64,000 nucleotides of DNA, taken from Psoroptes ovis. Taxonomy: Eukaryota > Arthropoda > Arachnida > Sarcoptiformes > Psoroptidae. Of the stretch, positions 35,901 to 48,959 are shown one piece after another. The position numbers and the translations under genes were made by a program. Each line of letters begins with the position of its first letter. Position 1 is the first letter of the stretch. A model generated the notes under the pieces. The model made no database searches and was not told the origin of the DNA. It saw only the letters and a program-made list of their open reading frames with translations. Location: positions 4,153,501 to 4,217,500 of the forward strand of contig PQWQ01000003.1 of assembly GCA_002943765.1 (NCBI GenBank), written 5' to 3'.

Positions 35901-38900
35901 ATTGGTCATTTGTTGATGATTCGAATTATTTTGACTACTGGTCACAATTATTTCATTGATCGTATTCCTATTTGATTGGTGAAGTCAGGTTAGGTAACAA
36001 GTCAAATCAAATCAAGTCAAATACCTTTGCATCTCTGAATCGCTACCACATTGTGATGATGGTGGTGTTGGCGGCAAACAAGGATTATTGAGTAATGCGG
36101 CTAATGTTGAATTTTGTACGGCAGCTGCTACGGCTGCTGTCGTTGCTGCCGATAATTGTTGTTGTTGTTGATGTTTTAATTTAGACGTCGACGATGTCGT
36201 CGTCGAATTATTTAAAATTGTCGTACCTTTCGAATGATTCGAATTAATTGTTGCTGCCGTAGCCGATAATGTATTGTTGGCATTGTTATATAATAATGAA
36301 TTCGAATTATTATTATTTAATGGTGATGATGATGCTGATGATGATGATGCTGATGATGATGACGAAGATGAGGATGAAGACGATGACGATGATGACGATG
36401 ATGATGATGTCGTCGATGATGATGATGATAATAATGGTGTTGTTGTTGTTGTCGGTGTTGCACTTAATGATAATATACCTGTATTTGCTGCTGCTGTTGT
36501 CTTAGTTGTTGCAGTTGTAAGACCACCACCACCATTACAACCAATCGAATTCGTAAATTGTAATTCGAGGTCAATGTCTTTGATGCGATGCCGTCGGGTT
36601 CATTGTTATAATTATTATGAATGGAAAAGAATAAATGAAAATATGATTTTCATGAAATCAATGATTGAATCTACTATCGAGGTTGTCTCGAAAAGTTCTG
36701 ACCGATTTTCATTCAGCAACTCTATTGTGATTAACCGGAATAAACTTTTCGGACAACCTAATATTCGTTTATTCATTCGAAAAATACCCTAAATACAACC
36801 TGTTGCACGCTGCAGCTGATCGCACGAATCGATATTACCATACAATCAAAATGCTAAAAGGAATGAATGAACATGGCCAAAACATGGCAAAGCAGGTATA
36901 GCCTCATGTAGATCATATATAGCCTCAAGAACATCATGTATAGCCCTGCATCATGTATAGTCTTACTACACAACCTTACATATTGCGCACTTGCACACAC
37001 ACACACACCCATCATTTAAATTTATTCATTAATTCAAATCTTTTGAATTAAAGAAATCTCAAAGAAAAAAGGTAAACAGCACAGCACAGGTTATACAGAT
37101 GATAATATGTGACCATTATCCTTCGCTGGTCATTTGGAAGAATAATGTTGGAAATGATGATGATGCAATTATCATCTTAATCACCATCATTTCTGGTCAT
37201 AATTTAAACTCAAAATTTTTCTAAATTCATCAAAATTTAAATGAGTTAATGTACCAAAACAATGGTAAAGTGACAAGTGACAAGCGTGATTAGTTGTACC
37301 ATAATATCCATGAAATTAATTCCAATTATTTTGATTATTGCCATCATCATCATTCATACAGGGTTTCAAGTTTTAATTCAGAGTTTTAAAATTAATTTTC
37401 GTAGTTTTCAAGTTGATTTTCGTAGTTTTGAATACAATTTTTAAACGGTAAAATTATGAAATTCAGTTTTAAAACTACGAAAATCAATTTTAAAACTCTG
37501 AATTAAAACTTGAAACCCTGTAATAACTGTTGGTGCTATTATATCCATGTGAAATAATGATAAATGATTTTGTTCATATTTCTTCTTCAACACTGGTAAA
37601 TTCAATTCTCAATTCACCTGTAATTTAGCCATGTTTTACCTATGGATCTTTGCAAGTTTATTGTTTACATATTTTTGAGCATTTTTCTCGCAAATAATGC
37701 ACTGAGAAGATAAGATAAAGGCGAATGAAATCTTGGATATAACCGAGTGTTTTCTCCAGTTTAAATTTGAATAATGATAATGGCAGCAATTTGAGATCGT
37801 TGTTTTGGATGAAATTCGAAGATAATTTGGATGAAAATTGCACAAATTTCACTCTGAAATTCACTCATTTATTCTTATTTGTTTTCAAATCGACCAAATT
37901 GTCTTAGAAAACCAAATTGTCTTTAAGAAAAACCAAATTTCGGAGAAACAATTTGATTCGAAAGCTGCATGAATTGTATGAAATTGATTATATCTTCGTT
38001 TTGTTTTAGCATTTTTTGGTCGTTTGTTTATGTTTATCTTTGATCTAAGCTTATTTACATTGGAAAATGTTTATTTTGAAAATACATTTAAATACATTCC
38101 AAGCCATAATTCATTTGTTTAAAAGTTACAAAATTTTAAAAGTTATTTTTAAACCTGGATAATCATTGAATCTGAATTGAATTGAATGTATTCCAAAAGG
38201 TATAAGGTAGTCAAAGTCAGTTCTTTTGAATTTAAATTCAAAATTTGAATCAAAGATGAGATCGCAGCCCAAATCGAGATTTTGAAATTCAAAGAATTTC
38301 GAATCGAAATCGAATCAAAATTCAAAATCTAGTTTAATTATTGTTCAATCGATCAATCAATAATGATTGAACAATCAATTAATTGATTGAAATTCATGCA
38401 ATCGGCTGAAATTCATGCAATCGCAATCATGTATGATCCGGTTTTATTTGAAAAATTCAAAGATAATCACTTGTTATTATTATTATTAGTTTCATTCGAT
38501 TATCATTGAATGAACAAATAACCTATGGGCTTGTAGCTGATGCTGTTGTTGTTGCTTGTTTTTTTGTATTAACGTAATCATTAAATCGATTATTAGATTG
38601 TCCCATAAGTTCTTGCCAATTTTCCTATGATTTTCTACGATATAACCGGCAAGAACTTATGGGACAGCCCAATATTATTGTATAATCTTGTATCTGTGTT
38701 TACTATCAAATTAACCATCAGGCAGACTAACTATGAGGCAGACACAAACATCCACACCTTTTGATTAAAAGATAATTTCAAAGCAAATAAGCAAACAATT
38801 AATTCGTATTGATTCGATTTCGATCAAAGCTTTGAGATTTGAAATCAATGAAATTTCATTCAATTTTGCTTCATTTGCTTTGATTTGATTTGATCATTTT

Positions 38901-41900
38901 GAATTCAATTTTAGCCACAAAGCTATAATCAAGTGAATGAATGTGTTCAAAATCTATTTGTTTGTTCATTGTCGAAAGGTGTGAACTCTTCCATCATTCG
39001 CTTTAAATAATTGAAATTTTGTCGCTTTAATATATTTGACAAGTCAATGTCTTGTTTGTACAAGGCTTACTACCACTGATTCACATTCATATTCACTGTC
39101 ATTGCTGCTGTTGTCTACACACTGTTTAATTATATATTTGTATATTTGAATATTTGTAAATATATTTACCTGATGCTAAAGGTGAACGTCCAGTAGCCGT
39201 ATTGTGATGATTATGATTATTAATTAATGCTCCTAAATGATGATGATGTTGATTAGATGATGATAATAATGATAATTTATCATTTAAATGGCTATTATTG
39301 ATTATATTATGACTATTTAAATTTAAATTTGTATTAGCACGTATCGTTTTTATTGTTTTGGTTGATCCATTTAATAAATTATTATTGAGGCTATTATAAC
39401 GTTGTTGTTGTTGTTGTTGTTGCCTTAGTAAACCATTCAGTTGATTTAATTGATCGAAATTATTATTATTTAAATTATCTTCACCATCATCGCTCAGTGA
39501 TAATGTTTCAGACATAAGACGATCATTGAATATAACAAGGCTATAATTTTTTTTCATTAATAATGATGATGATGGGGTGGATGATGTGGATGATAATGAC
39601 CAATATGGTTTCTAATGATTATGTTTGATAAAAGACATAAAAGATTAGATTAAATTTGTATTTAATCGATTAAAATGTTATGATAATGTAAATCCGATTG
39701 ATCCGATTAAATCAGATTTATTCAATTATTAAATCAGAGCAAAATCAAAATATTTTTTGTGTGTAATTCATTCAGATCATTTTAAATTGATTTCAATCCA
39801 ATTACACATAAATGATTCAAATTACACATTTCATTGGTGAAAATGTCATCAAAAAAAAAAATTTCCAATCTCATAAAATGTCATTTTGATTCATTTTATT
39901 TCAATTAATTTCAAATCAAATAATTTATGGATTTTCATTTTAAATGAAAATTTCTTCAGGTCCATTCAAAGATTGATCATCGATTCAAAGGCTCATTGAA
40001 TTTATTAAGGGAAAAAATAATCAAAATATCTCGAGCAGGTATATACAATGCTAATACAGTTGCAGTTGGAGGGCAGATTTTCAATCATTCATATCATATT
40101 TTGTTGACGCATAAATTGAATAATAATTAGGTCAAATTAACATGAGGAAAAAAATTGTCCAAATTTGTTACAAATTATTTCAAATTTCAAACAAATTTCT
40201 ATGATTTGATATGATTAATATCAACGACGAAAGATAATTTTGTGAAAATATCAAAATATATGTGTTCAAATGTTGAACAAACGAGCTGAACAATTTCCGT
40301 TTTGATCAATCAAATCAAAAAAAAAAATTGAATGTATTTGATCGATTTGAATTAACATGAATTTGAAATTATTATAAATTCAATACATTCACATTTGAAT
40401 CACATTTAAATCAATTTATTTCCATTTACTTTAACATTTACATTTCCATTTCATTCATATTTTCAATGTGGCTGCGGCTGATAAGATAATTTCAAATTCA
40501 AAAATAAATGTCTGCATTTGATTAATGAAAAATTATCACCATTCGTATTAATGAATACAGAACGCAGCCTCACATCAAAGATATCGATTTTACACACATT
40601 GATATATCACACACACACACACAACAGCCAGCCGTATATTCATCAATATCAATTCATGCCTTCGATATCAATGTCTTTGCTGTTGTAGCTGTTACATAAA
40701 TCAATTGAATAATTTTCAAAAAATCAAAAATATTTGAACCTCAAATTCGAATGAGTTGAAACCTTGAATATTAGCTTTAGCTTTTCTGATTCAATTGAAT
40801 TCAATTCAAAATCAAAATCAAAATCAAAATCAATTCAATTCAATTCATTTCAATTCAATTGAAAGGAAACACGTTTTTTTTCAAGCATGATTTCGGCGTA
40901 AATTTCCTTAAAATGTCTGGAAATTACAAACAGATTTATTTCAATTTACATGGTATTTCAATTGAAATAATTGATTCTTCATTTTTCCGAGCGGAAATTC
41001 CGGAAAATTTCACACATAGAAAATCAATTGTAATTTGACTCAGATACATTTGAATATTACAAATTTCAATTTCAAATTTCAAATATTTCAAATTTCAATT
41101 TGACAAATATTTTGAAATGACATTTTTCTGGTTTAAATTTATTATTTTTTGGATTTTTTTTGTTCAAATATTTCCTGACACATTTGACATTGTCACATTG
41201 TCAAAGCATTTATTTGAAATATTTCTTGATTTATGCAAAAATTTCACCCAGAAAAATGAATTGGAAATCGACGAAATTTCAATCTGGATTCAATTTGAAT
41301 AAATTTGAATTGAATTCAATGGGTATTCAATGGGTATTGGGCTTGAATCATGAGTTTTAAAATCGATCAAAATCTCGATTTTCTTGAAATCTCGATTAAT
41401 TTCTGGAATAAACGATCATTTCAATGATAATTAATCGCTTTTATTGGGTTTTTTCTTTTGGCTGGAAAATTATCCATCATTGATGATGATAATTCCATCC
41501 AAATTAAGAGATTCAGAGGGAGAGAGAATGGTGAATATTAATCAAGACAGCATTCGTAATAATTGAAATGGTCACACGTGTACGTCTTCACAAAGCACAC
41601 CTGTTGAATGTGCAGGTCTTTGATTTGAAATTTTTGATAAATTCACTTTGAATGGAATCTGAATGATTGAAAAGGTATTAATCTTGTGATTTTCGAAATT
41701 TTTGAATTCGTTCGATCATTGAATATGGACATTTTAATTAATTGTCAATCAATTTCATCCCTGCCTTGTTTGATCAATCAATCAATCAAAATCATGGATT
41801 GATTGGCGTGTCTTGTCAATCAACACACATTTTGATTCAAATCAAATTGAATTCAACATTCCATCAGATATATCTGGGGTTGTTCGGAAAGTTCTAGCCG

Positions 41901-43528
41901 ATTTTCATGCAGCAACTGTATTGTGATTAAGCCGAATGAACTTTTCGGACAACCTAATATATTTCACCTTCATATTTGTAAATGTTTGCAAATGTCCATC
42001 AAAGAAAAATCGATTCATCGATTCATCGATATCAATATAATCGTTGTCAATTATTGTTGATAATTCAATAATCTTCGATTTTTCAAAGCATTTCATTCGT
42101 TTGTTTTCAATTTATATCAATGTCTATGGCATAGACTCTATGCGATCGATTGATTGATTCAATCATTTCAATGAATTCAAACACAAACATTGAAATATTG
42201 CCAATTGCAATCAATGAATCAATCAATCAATTATTTCATAAAGATCACACAAGATGCAATCATTTCATTTAATTGTTTGTTCAAGCTTAAAGAACAAAGA
42301 ATTGAAATGTTTTGCGCTGATACATATTCATATATTCATTGTTTCTTCATTATCAAATGTGATTGCACATTGGAAAAAACCACCAATACATGCGCTCATT
42401 CAGTCATTTCGAATGAATCAATTGAATTGATTGAATATTCAATCGAAATGTATAGCCACAACAGCTTTAACAGCTTCCATGTGGTCATATTTCGTTTGGA
42501 AAATGTCAATCGACTGATTCATTTTTTTTTTTTTGGAAAATCTGAACAAATTCAGACAGGGAAAATTCAGTGATATTTCAATGTACTAAGGGTCTAAGCC
42601 TGTCTGATCCTCAAGATCGAAATGACAGGTCAAAACATGTCGTTTGCTGACTGGTCAGCAAAAAATATGACAAGAGTAAAGCTATATGACAATATGACAA
42701 GTCATCAGCTAATTCAAAAAACAGTCAAATACCAAAGTCACATTTATTTTTTGAATGTTTTTTTGACTAGTCGATCAATTGACTGGTCATTTATTGATTT
42801 ATTTAATGACTGATTCAGAGCATTGTCAAATGTCAGGAGATTATCTTATCAATTCATATATTGATTCGGATATGTTTGACCATTTGACAAGTAAAATATT
42901 TGATTGGTTTTTCATTTCGATTTGATTTAATTGAATTTCTATGGACATTTTTTTTCTTAATTAAAACACCCAAACTGAATCAAATATGATCAAGTGTAAA
43001 TTGCACACAATTGAGTGATGTAAACGAAGCTATAGCCTTAAAATCAATGAGAATTTCAAATGAAAATCAAATGGAAAATGATAAATGATTGAAAATTTGA
43101 TTGATTTTGGAAAATTGGAAAAATGAATGAATAAATAAATGAATGAATGCCCTAGTTTTTTCTTTAAGAAATTATTCAATTTTGATTATTTGTCTTAAGA
43201 AATTAATGAAATTTGAATTTGAAAACAATGAAAGGTGGATAATTGAATATTTGGGCCATGGTTTTTTGTTGTTGGGATTTGAATCAGAGTAGATTGAATA
43301 GAATTTGAATGGAATTGAATTTATTTGAAATTAAATCAATTTGAAATCTCAAAAACTTACCTGTAATGAATTCAATTCATCATCAACATCATCATCTTCA
43401 AGTAATGATACATCATCACATGTAGCATCACCATCACAATCATCCCAATTGATTGGTGATGAACGATTAGATGAGAATGCTGTATCCATATCGATGCTTA
43501 AACTTGATAAACTACTGCTATTCAACAT
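32951..43528 (-). CDS. CrebA: CREB3-like bZIP transcription factor (CrebA orthologue)
   Basis: Five exons rebuilt on the minus strand: 43528..43361, 39611..39170, 36577..36025, 35967..35696 and 33210..32951; 1695 nt, 564 aa, all phases fit. Exon 1 is acidic (DDCDGDATCDDVSLL), exon 2 has YSLVIFNDRLMSETLSL, exon 3 is Ser/Thr/Asn/Ala-rich and ends LPPTPPSSQCGSDSE, exon 4 ends IHALISIQPKNATHG, exon 5 holds the signature ILTEEEKRTLIAEGYPIP and the basic region KIKNKISAQESRRKKKEYM followed by four leucine heptads. PPTPPSS-SDSE and LTEEEKRTL are hallmarks of fly CrebA and vertebrate CREB3L1/2, which activate secretory-pathway genes. The frame stops six residues after the last zipper leucine, without a transmembrane segment. 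Introns 1, 2 and 4 (3.7, 2.6 and 2.5 kb) contain MITEs. Confidence 0.9.
33771..33851 (-). mobile_element. Mariner-end MITE, subfamily 1
   Basis: 81 bp, left end TTAGACTGTCCGAAAAGTTC, right end CTTTTCGGACAGTCTAA; preceded by TA, right TA lost. Same orientation as the copy at 27197. Confidence 0.85.
34418..34498. mobile_element. Mariner-end MITE, subfamily 2
   Basis: 81 bp between TA dinucleotides. Inner arms TTTTTGCCGATTATATCGTA and AAAATCGGCAAGAACTTATC pair almost along the whole length. Confidence 0.85.
34829..34908 (+). mobile_element. Mariner-end MITE, subfamily 1
   Basis: 80 bp; left end TTAGGCTGTCCGAAAAGTTT, inner GGCCGATTTTAATGCAACAA, right end GAACTTTTCGGACAACCC. TA duplication no longer visible. 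Confidence 0.85.
35058..35085. repeat. Short CAG microsatellite
   Basis: CAG repeated about eight times inside CrebA intron 4. Confidence 0.8.
36677..36761 (+). mobile_element. Mariner-end MITE, subfamily 1
   Basis: 85 bp, TA on both sides. Left GAGGTTGTCTCGAAAAGTTC, inner CCGATTTTCATTCAGCAACT, right AAACTTTTCGGACAACCTAA. It sits about 100 bp from the acceptor of CrebA exon 3. Confidence 0.85.
37359..37520. mobile_element. TA-flanked foldback MITE, second family
   Basis: A 162-bp palindrome flanked by TA on both sides. Left end CAGGGTTTCAAGTTTTAATT is the exact inverse of the right end AATTAAAACTTGAAACCCTG. Internal words TTCGTAGTTTT recur on both arms. Related copies are at 49231 and 52769. 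Confidence 0.9.
38593..38672. mobile_element. Mariner-end MITE, subfamily 2
   Basis: 80 bp, TA on both sides, TTAGATTGTCCCATAAGTTC to GAACTTATGGGACAGCCCAA. Both arms carry the same change (CCCATAAG for CCGAAAAG), so pairing has been kept. Confidence 0.87.
39612..43360. other. CrebA intron 1
   Basis: A 3.7-kb intron. It holds one MITE at 41873 and a short CA microsatellite near 40610-40622; the rest is A/T-rich without recognisable coding content. Open frames at 42190-42573 and 42622-42813 have no family features. Confidence 0.75.
41873..41957 (+). mobile_element. Mariner-end MITE, subfamily 1
   Basis: 85 bp with TA on both sides. Inner CCGATTTTCATGCAGCAACT and GTGATTAAGCCGAATGAACT are close to the subfamily consensus; right end CAACCTAA. 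Confidence 0.85.
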
Positions 43529-43938
43529 TTTGTCGCTTTTTTTTTGGATGGGTTTGGTTGATTCAATTGATTCGATTCAAATTAAGGGTCCAAAGACTCT
43601 GAAGATATTTTGAATCAAATATTTTTGAGATTTTCACTTTGAATTTGAGTTTGTTGAATTTGTAAATTTACAAATTTGATTGATTGATATATTTGTCGAT
43701 TGAAATATATTTCCTTATTCCTTCTAGAAATTTGATTTTGTACATTAAGATAACATTGATCGCGATCGAGATCAAATCGTTTAATTAATGACGATCAATA
43801 AATGAATGATGTATTATCAATTATCAATAATCAAGTGGATTGATCCTAATTGGTAAAAAGATACAAAAACACTTGAGACATAAATATAGTTAACACAGTT
43901 TTGAATTGGTGAGAAATAAATTGAATTGAATAATGAAT

Positions 43939-45224
43939 AAGGTGACCAACCGTACTTATTTTATGAGTACTGTACTCATTTTGGGCGAGCTGTACTCAAT
44001 TTGAATCCTGTACTTAAAAAGTACTTATTTTCAAAATTTGTACTCATTTGAATTTCAAAAACATTTTCTAGTTTATTTTATTTTAATTTCATAAATTGAA
44101 ATAAGAATTTTGAATTTTAATTTAATTCAAATTTACTATGACAGTGATTCGAATTTCGCGCGCACACTTGTAAAGTATTTTCAGCAATCATAACGCGTGC
44201 GTAGCATTTTAAAAAAAGAAATGGAATTTCTTACTAAAAAGCAGCTTTTGTGTCGGTGTCAGATAAGTCTCAAATATATTCGTTTTTCAAATGATATCTT
44301 GCTTATCCCGAATCTGAATCGGGCATTATTACTATTCCAAAATTAAAAAGCGACATCTGACATCTCTTGACATCTTATATCGAAAAATTTTTGAAATTTC
44401 GATTTCGAAAACAGTTAAGTTATTTAAGAATTTCGAAAAAGTGTTTTTTCCATTGTTCTCATATGTGAATATTCTAAATAATTCATAATAAGATTGAAAA
44501 AATTGATAATTGTTCTATGTAAGTTTCAATATGATTGAATTTCAAATAGTTAACGATTAATTTGTTGTTATTTTGATTTTGTAGTATTCTACGATTTTTG
44601 AAATTTAAAATTATTTTCATCTTGATTTATCATTCAATTCGTCGAAAAAATAATATAATTAAAATTTGTAATTTGTAAGTTTCTATATCATGGATTCATT
44701 TTCATTCTTTCTAAATATATCATTGATTGATAGGTCAATTTGTCTGACAATACGAAATATTTGAAAATAATCATGGAAATTTCGATGTGTTTGCCCGGAA
44801 CCAATGCATGCATCGAAAAATTCTTTTCTATGGTCAATGATTTTTGGACCTATGAAAAATCTCAACTTCAAGTCAGCAATTTAAATGCAATAATGACTGT
44901 GAAGTATAATATGAATGATAAAAATTGCATTGACATCGCTGAATTGTTAGAAAAAAATGAGACAATCGCAAAAAAAAAATACATTCAGTCGAAAAATACC
45001 ATCGAACGGGTACATCGGTATAATAGCAATGAATAATTTTTATTTTAAATTCTGTATTATCATCATTATTATTATTATTAAATATTAATATTAATATTAC
45101 ACAAATATTAATATATTTTGTATTTTGTATTTTGTATTTTTTTTTTTTTTTTTTTTTTTGCTTTTTATATTTCAAGTATAATACAAAGTGTACTTTTTCT
45201 GAACAAAAAATAGTTGGTCACCTT
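43939..45224 (+). mobile_element. Degenerate hAT-type DNA transposon
   Basis: Ends are a perfect 12-bp terminal inverted repeat, AAGGTGACCAAC and GTTGGTCACCTT. The 8-mer AATAATGA lies at 43929-43936 and 45225-45232, consistent with an 8-bp hAT target duplication apart from two extra bases on the left. Subterminal TGTACTCATTT-like words repeat near the left end. Only the last part of a transposase is left (see 44728-45036). Confidence 0.8.
44728..45036 (+). pseudogene. hAT transposase C-terminal dimerisation domain remnant
   Basis: About 100 residues: CLPGTNACIEKFFSMVNDFW, then KSQLQVSNLNAIMTVKYNM. This is the pattern of the hAT family C-terminal (dimerisation) region, in which a small-residue N-A-x-[IV]-E-[KR]-F-F-S motif precedes a tryptophan and the L-x-V-x-x-L segment. 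The catalytic RNase H-like core and zinc finger are missing upstream within the element, so it cannot encode an active transposase. A possible 3' splice site (TTGATAG) precedes it. It may be a last exon of an internally deleted copy. Confidence 0.75.
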
Positions 45225-46645
45225 AATAATGAAAGAATTTAGGAGAAATTATTATTGTTGGAAATTGCACTGATAATGAACACGTTGGACAATTTTTTTC
45301 GGATTCGAAAACTCATCAATTCAAATAATTAATTAATTAATTAAAATAAATAAATAAATACATCACAAACACACACACAAACGTTTGTAAATGCAAGTGT
45401 TGTGTTTTGTTATTATTATTAATATTATTATCAATGAAAATATTGTTATTATTTGTTTTTAAATGATAATATTAAAAATTGATATGCCGGTATGACGATT
45501 TCGATGCAATACTATGTGTATTTGTATGCAGACATACACACACCGGTTCTTGGCGATGAGCCCGTTGTTGAGTTGACAATGTTTGTGATGTGGTTATGTG
45601 ATGTACACGATGCAACTAATGATAATAATAATTTATAATAAATTACAGGTAAACCAAGCAGACAAACACACAGGTACATTCACTATTATTGATATTTTTG
45701 AGATGAAGATGCAATACCTATGAGTATTGAGGATAGGTGATGCGCTGGAAATGATGTACGTTGATGATGTATTTAATATCGTCGTTTGATGGTAAAATCA
45801 ATTTAATTGAATTAAATAGTTTGTTTCATTGATATTTTGATGAATGTAAATATTATAAATTGATGATTATTTTGATGATTTTTTCAATACTAATGATGAT
45901 GACACTGGAATATTTGGATAAATTTTAAAATTGAAAATAGAAAATTAATTCATTCATATGGATTGATTGATGTGGAACATGTGTGTTAATATTAAACACC
46001 GGTCAGGGTTATTCAAAAATCACTGCAAAAATAAAAATGTAGAATCGGACGCTTGGTCGCTTTGATCGATGATAACTGAATCTCATTGATCGATGAATCG
46101 CATTGAATTGCATTGAATCGCTTCGAATCGCTGCATTAAACCATGAATCAATGGTTCAAACTGAATTCAAATCAAATAAAATCGATGAAATTCTTCTGAA
46201 TCAATGATTGAATATAATATAAACCAATCAAGCAATCACAAACACACATGCACATAGATAGATATCATAAAATATCTGCTTTAGCTGTGGCTGTTGCTGC
46301 TGCAAATATTTGAAAATAATAATAATTAAAAATTATTATTAAAAGCGATCAACGACCAACAAACAAAAACTATGAATAGAGGAATACGGCATAAAAATAT
46401 TTGACGGCAGCCACCACCACCACGACCATAACCATAACCATCATGCATTACAAACACCGTCGCCACCGCCGACATCAGATATCATCGTCATTTCGACTAC
46501 TGCCACCATTCACCGAATCAACAAGTGAGAGAAGATGAAATACAAGAGAATTCAATTGACATACCAAACATGTATACACCACCACCACCACCACCATTTA
46601 ACAGGCAAACAGGCAGGCATCTTTTAAAAATCATTTAGTCATTTC

Positions 46646-46726
46646 AAAGGTTGTCCGCAAAGTTTTCGCCGGTTATATCATAGAAAAAGCATTGGGAAAT
46701 CGGCGAGAACTTTTCGGACAGCCTAA
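46646..46726. mobile_element. Mariner-end MITE, subfamily 2
   Basis: 81 bp, GGTTGTCCGCAAAGTTTTCG to GAACTTTTCGGACAGCCTAA, TA on the right flank. Confidence 0.82.
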
Positions 46727-46958
46727 TAGTTGTATTATCTCATATCTGCCAAAAAACAATTCATCCTGTCGTTCGTTTCATTCATTTGTTGCTTGTTAAT
46801 CAAAGATATCAAATAAATGTAATGCACAGATACATGTAAAACAACCATCATTGACTTAACATACACCGATTTCCAGTTTTTAAAAATGGAAATTTTTGAA
46901 AGAAATTAAAGAGAATTTTTTCATACATTCAATGAGAGAGAGATAGAGTCGAAATATA

Positions 46959-47041
46959 TTAGGGTTGTCCAAAAAGTTTTGGCCGATTTTCGCAAACATT
47001 TCTATTGTGATTAACCTGAATGAACTTTTCGGACAACCTAA
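46959..47041 (+). mobile_element. Mariner-end MITE, subfamily 1
   Basis: 83 bp, TA both sides, TTAGGGTTGTCCAAAAAGTT to GAACTTTTCGGACAACCTAA, only about 230 bp from the previous copy. Confidence 0.85.
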
Positions 47042-47315
47042 TAATATATATTTGAAATTAAATGTATTTAATTTTGAATTAAAAATATTGAATCAAATGA
47101 ATGGCCAAAAGACACTAAAACGTTTAGAGAATATGACTGATCATATCATGTATTTTCAGAGATGGTAATAGATGGTAATATCATGAGATATTCATGTTTG
47201 AATTCAATTGGATAATAAATATGGATTATTTTGTTTGAATGGAATTCCATGGCTCTCTTTTCGAAGTGATTTTAAGGCTGTATTCACTGGTCAAATTTGA
47301 AGATTTTCATTCAAA

Positions 47316-47480
47316 GGTATATTTGAAAGGTATTTAAAGGTATATATGAAAGTATTTGAAGGTATTCAAAGATGTTTCAAAGGTATTTGAAGGTATTTAA
47401 AGGTATTTAAAGGTATATTTGAGGATATTTGAAGATATTTAAAGGTATTCAAAGATGTTTCAAAGGTATTTGAAGATGCT
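47316..47480 (+). repeat. Minisatellite of about 10-11 bp (AAGGTATTTG-like)
   Basis: Consecutive variants of AAGGTATTTGA, AAAGGTATATTTG and AAAGATGTTTC. A larger segment (GGTATTCAAAGATGTTTCAA) occurs twice, showing a second level of duplication. Confidence 0.8.
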
Positions 47481-48876
47481 TTCAAATACAAAATACTCCA
47501 ACCAATGATGACCACCACCATCGATAATCACCGGAAAAATCCAGTGTATGGCCACAACCACCACCACCACCACCACCAGCCCCATCATTGCAATGGTAAT
47601 CATCACCGACTAACCTGTTATATCTTTCTATGTTCTCATTCGAATCATACGATCATTGAAATATTTGAAAAAAAAATGGAAAAATGAATTAATAAATGAA
47701 TGAATACCTTTAAAAGTCTAAGGTGGAAAAATATCTTTGAAATATCTTTTTCGAATATCTTTGTGAATATCTGCCCCCTTCAAACGAAAAAAAATGTCTT
47801 AAAACGAAGAGAATATATGAATGATCATATTCGAATGATACCAACGAAACATTCATAGAGACATACAGGTATTTTCAACATAAGCCCCGAAAACAGGTAC
47901 AAATATGTGTGCAGCAGTAGATTTTAATCAAGAAAATAATAATTTCTTCTCCTCTCTCTCTGTCTTCGAAGAAATATCTTTGACTTCTTTAAATAATTTC
48001 TTCAATTCGAATAATTATTTTAAATATAAACACTAGTCCTTAAAATTGACTTAAAAATTTGACCATTTTTCACTTTTCAATGAAGAAATATTTCAATTCA
48101 AAGATATTCAAAGACATTCAGAGACATTTTCGATTCATTTTCAATTCAAAGATATAGGTGTTCAATCTTCACTCGAATATCATGTGTGTGTCAACAAACA
48201 AACACAAACACACAGGTGTAGGTCCCATTCTAGGCCAAATACCTGAAGTATTTTGTAGTATTTTGATTTTTTTTGATTTTCTTCGGTGAAAAATAAATAT
48301 TTTTCCACCCCTGCCAAAAGCCGGTTATCGAATGAATTCGATGGCTATTCGGCTGCATCTAATATTCAATTATGATTACGATAATCATAATTATTCATTG
48401 ATATTTATTTCGGATAGTTTTTATTTTTGGCTAAATCAAAATAGATTCGAAAAAATTCGGCTCAAAAATGAATTAAAAATAAATAAATAAATGAATGAAA
48501 TTAAAAATAAAAATCCGAAAACCAGTTTTAGGTCTTGATTTAAGGCTATAATTTCTGGCGATTATTTGAATTATTATTAAGACTTTTACCTCATGTTAAC
48601 TTACCTTAATCTTAATCCTTTTGTGTTCATAGAAATATTTTGTTCACATTTGCTTAATTTCTCTCATTTCAACGCTCTCTCGTAAGCTTTTCAAGCATTT
48701 TAATTGATGATCAATCGTGTTAAACATAGAATAGTCTTTGTTTGTTTTTCCACTGATGAATAGATTCAAATCTTCAATGATAATTTCCATGTGAATCCAC
48801 CTGTTGATTCACCCATGAATCGGTTGATTTCGGATAACTCTTCTTGGAGAGTCTCAAATTTAACAATTTTAAAATA

Positions 48877-48959
48877 TTAGGTTGTCCGGAAAGTTATGGC
48901 CGATTTTCCTCGAGCAACTCTATTGTGATTAAGCCGAATGAACTTTTAGGACAACCTAA
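48877..48959 (+). mobile_element. Mariner-end MITE, subfamily 1
   Basis: 83 bp, TA both sides, TTAGGTTGTCCGGAAAGTTA to GAACTTTTAGGACAACCTAA. The flanking TTTTAAAATA and ATATTTTAAG also pair. Confidence 0.86.

Larger units (their letters stand above)
36578..39169. other. CrebA intron 2
   Basis: A 2.6-kb intron with MITEs at 36677 and 38593, a foldback element at 37359-37520 and a short CA run near 36990. No coding exon beyond the CrebA ones was supported. Confidence 0.75.

Noticed and set aside
36274..36792. Asp-rich frame on the plus strand
   Set aside because: Antisense of the Ser-run in CrebA exon 3.
44740..45036. hAT fragment as a functional host gene
   Set aside because: It lies within terminal repeats and lacks the catalytic core; treated as a transposon remnant unless expression is shown.
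47505..47687. His-rich open frame
   Set aside because: Translation of CAC repeats; simple sequence.
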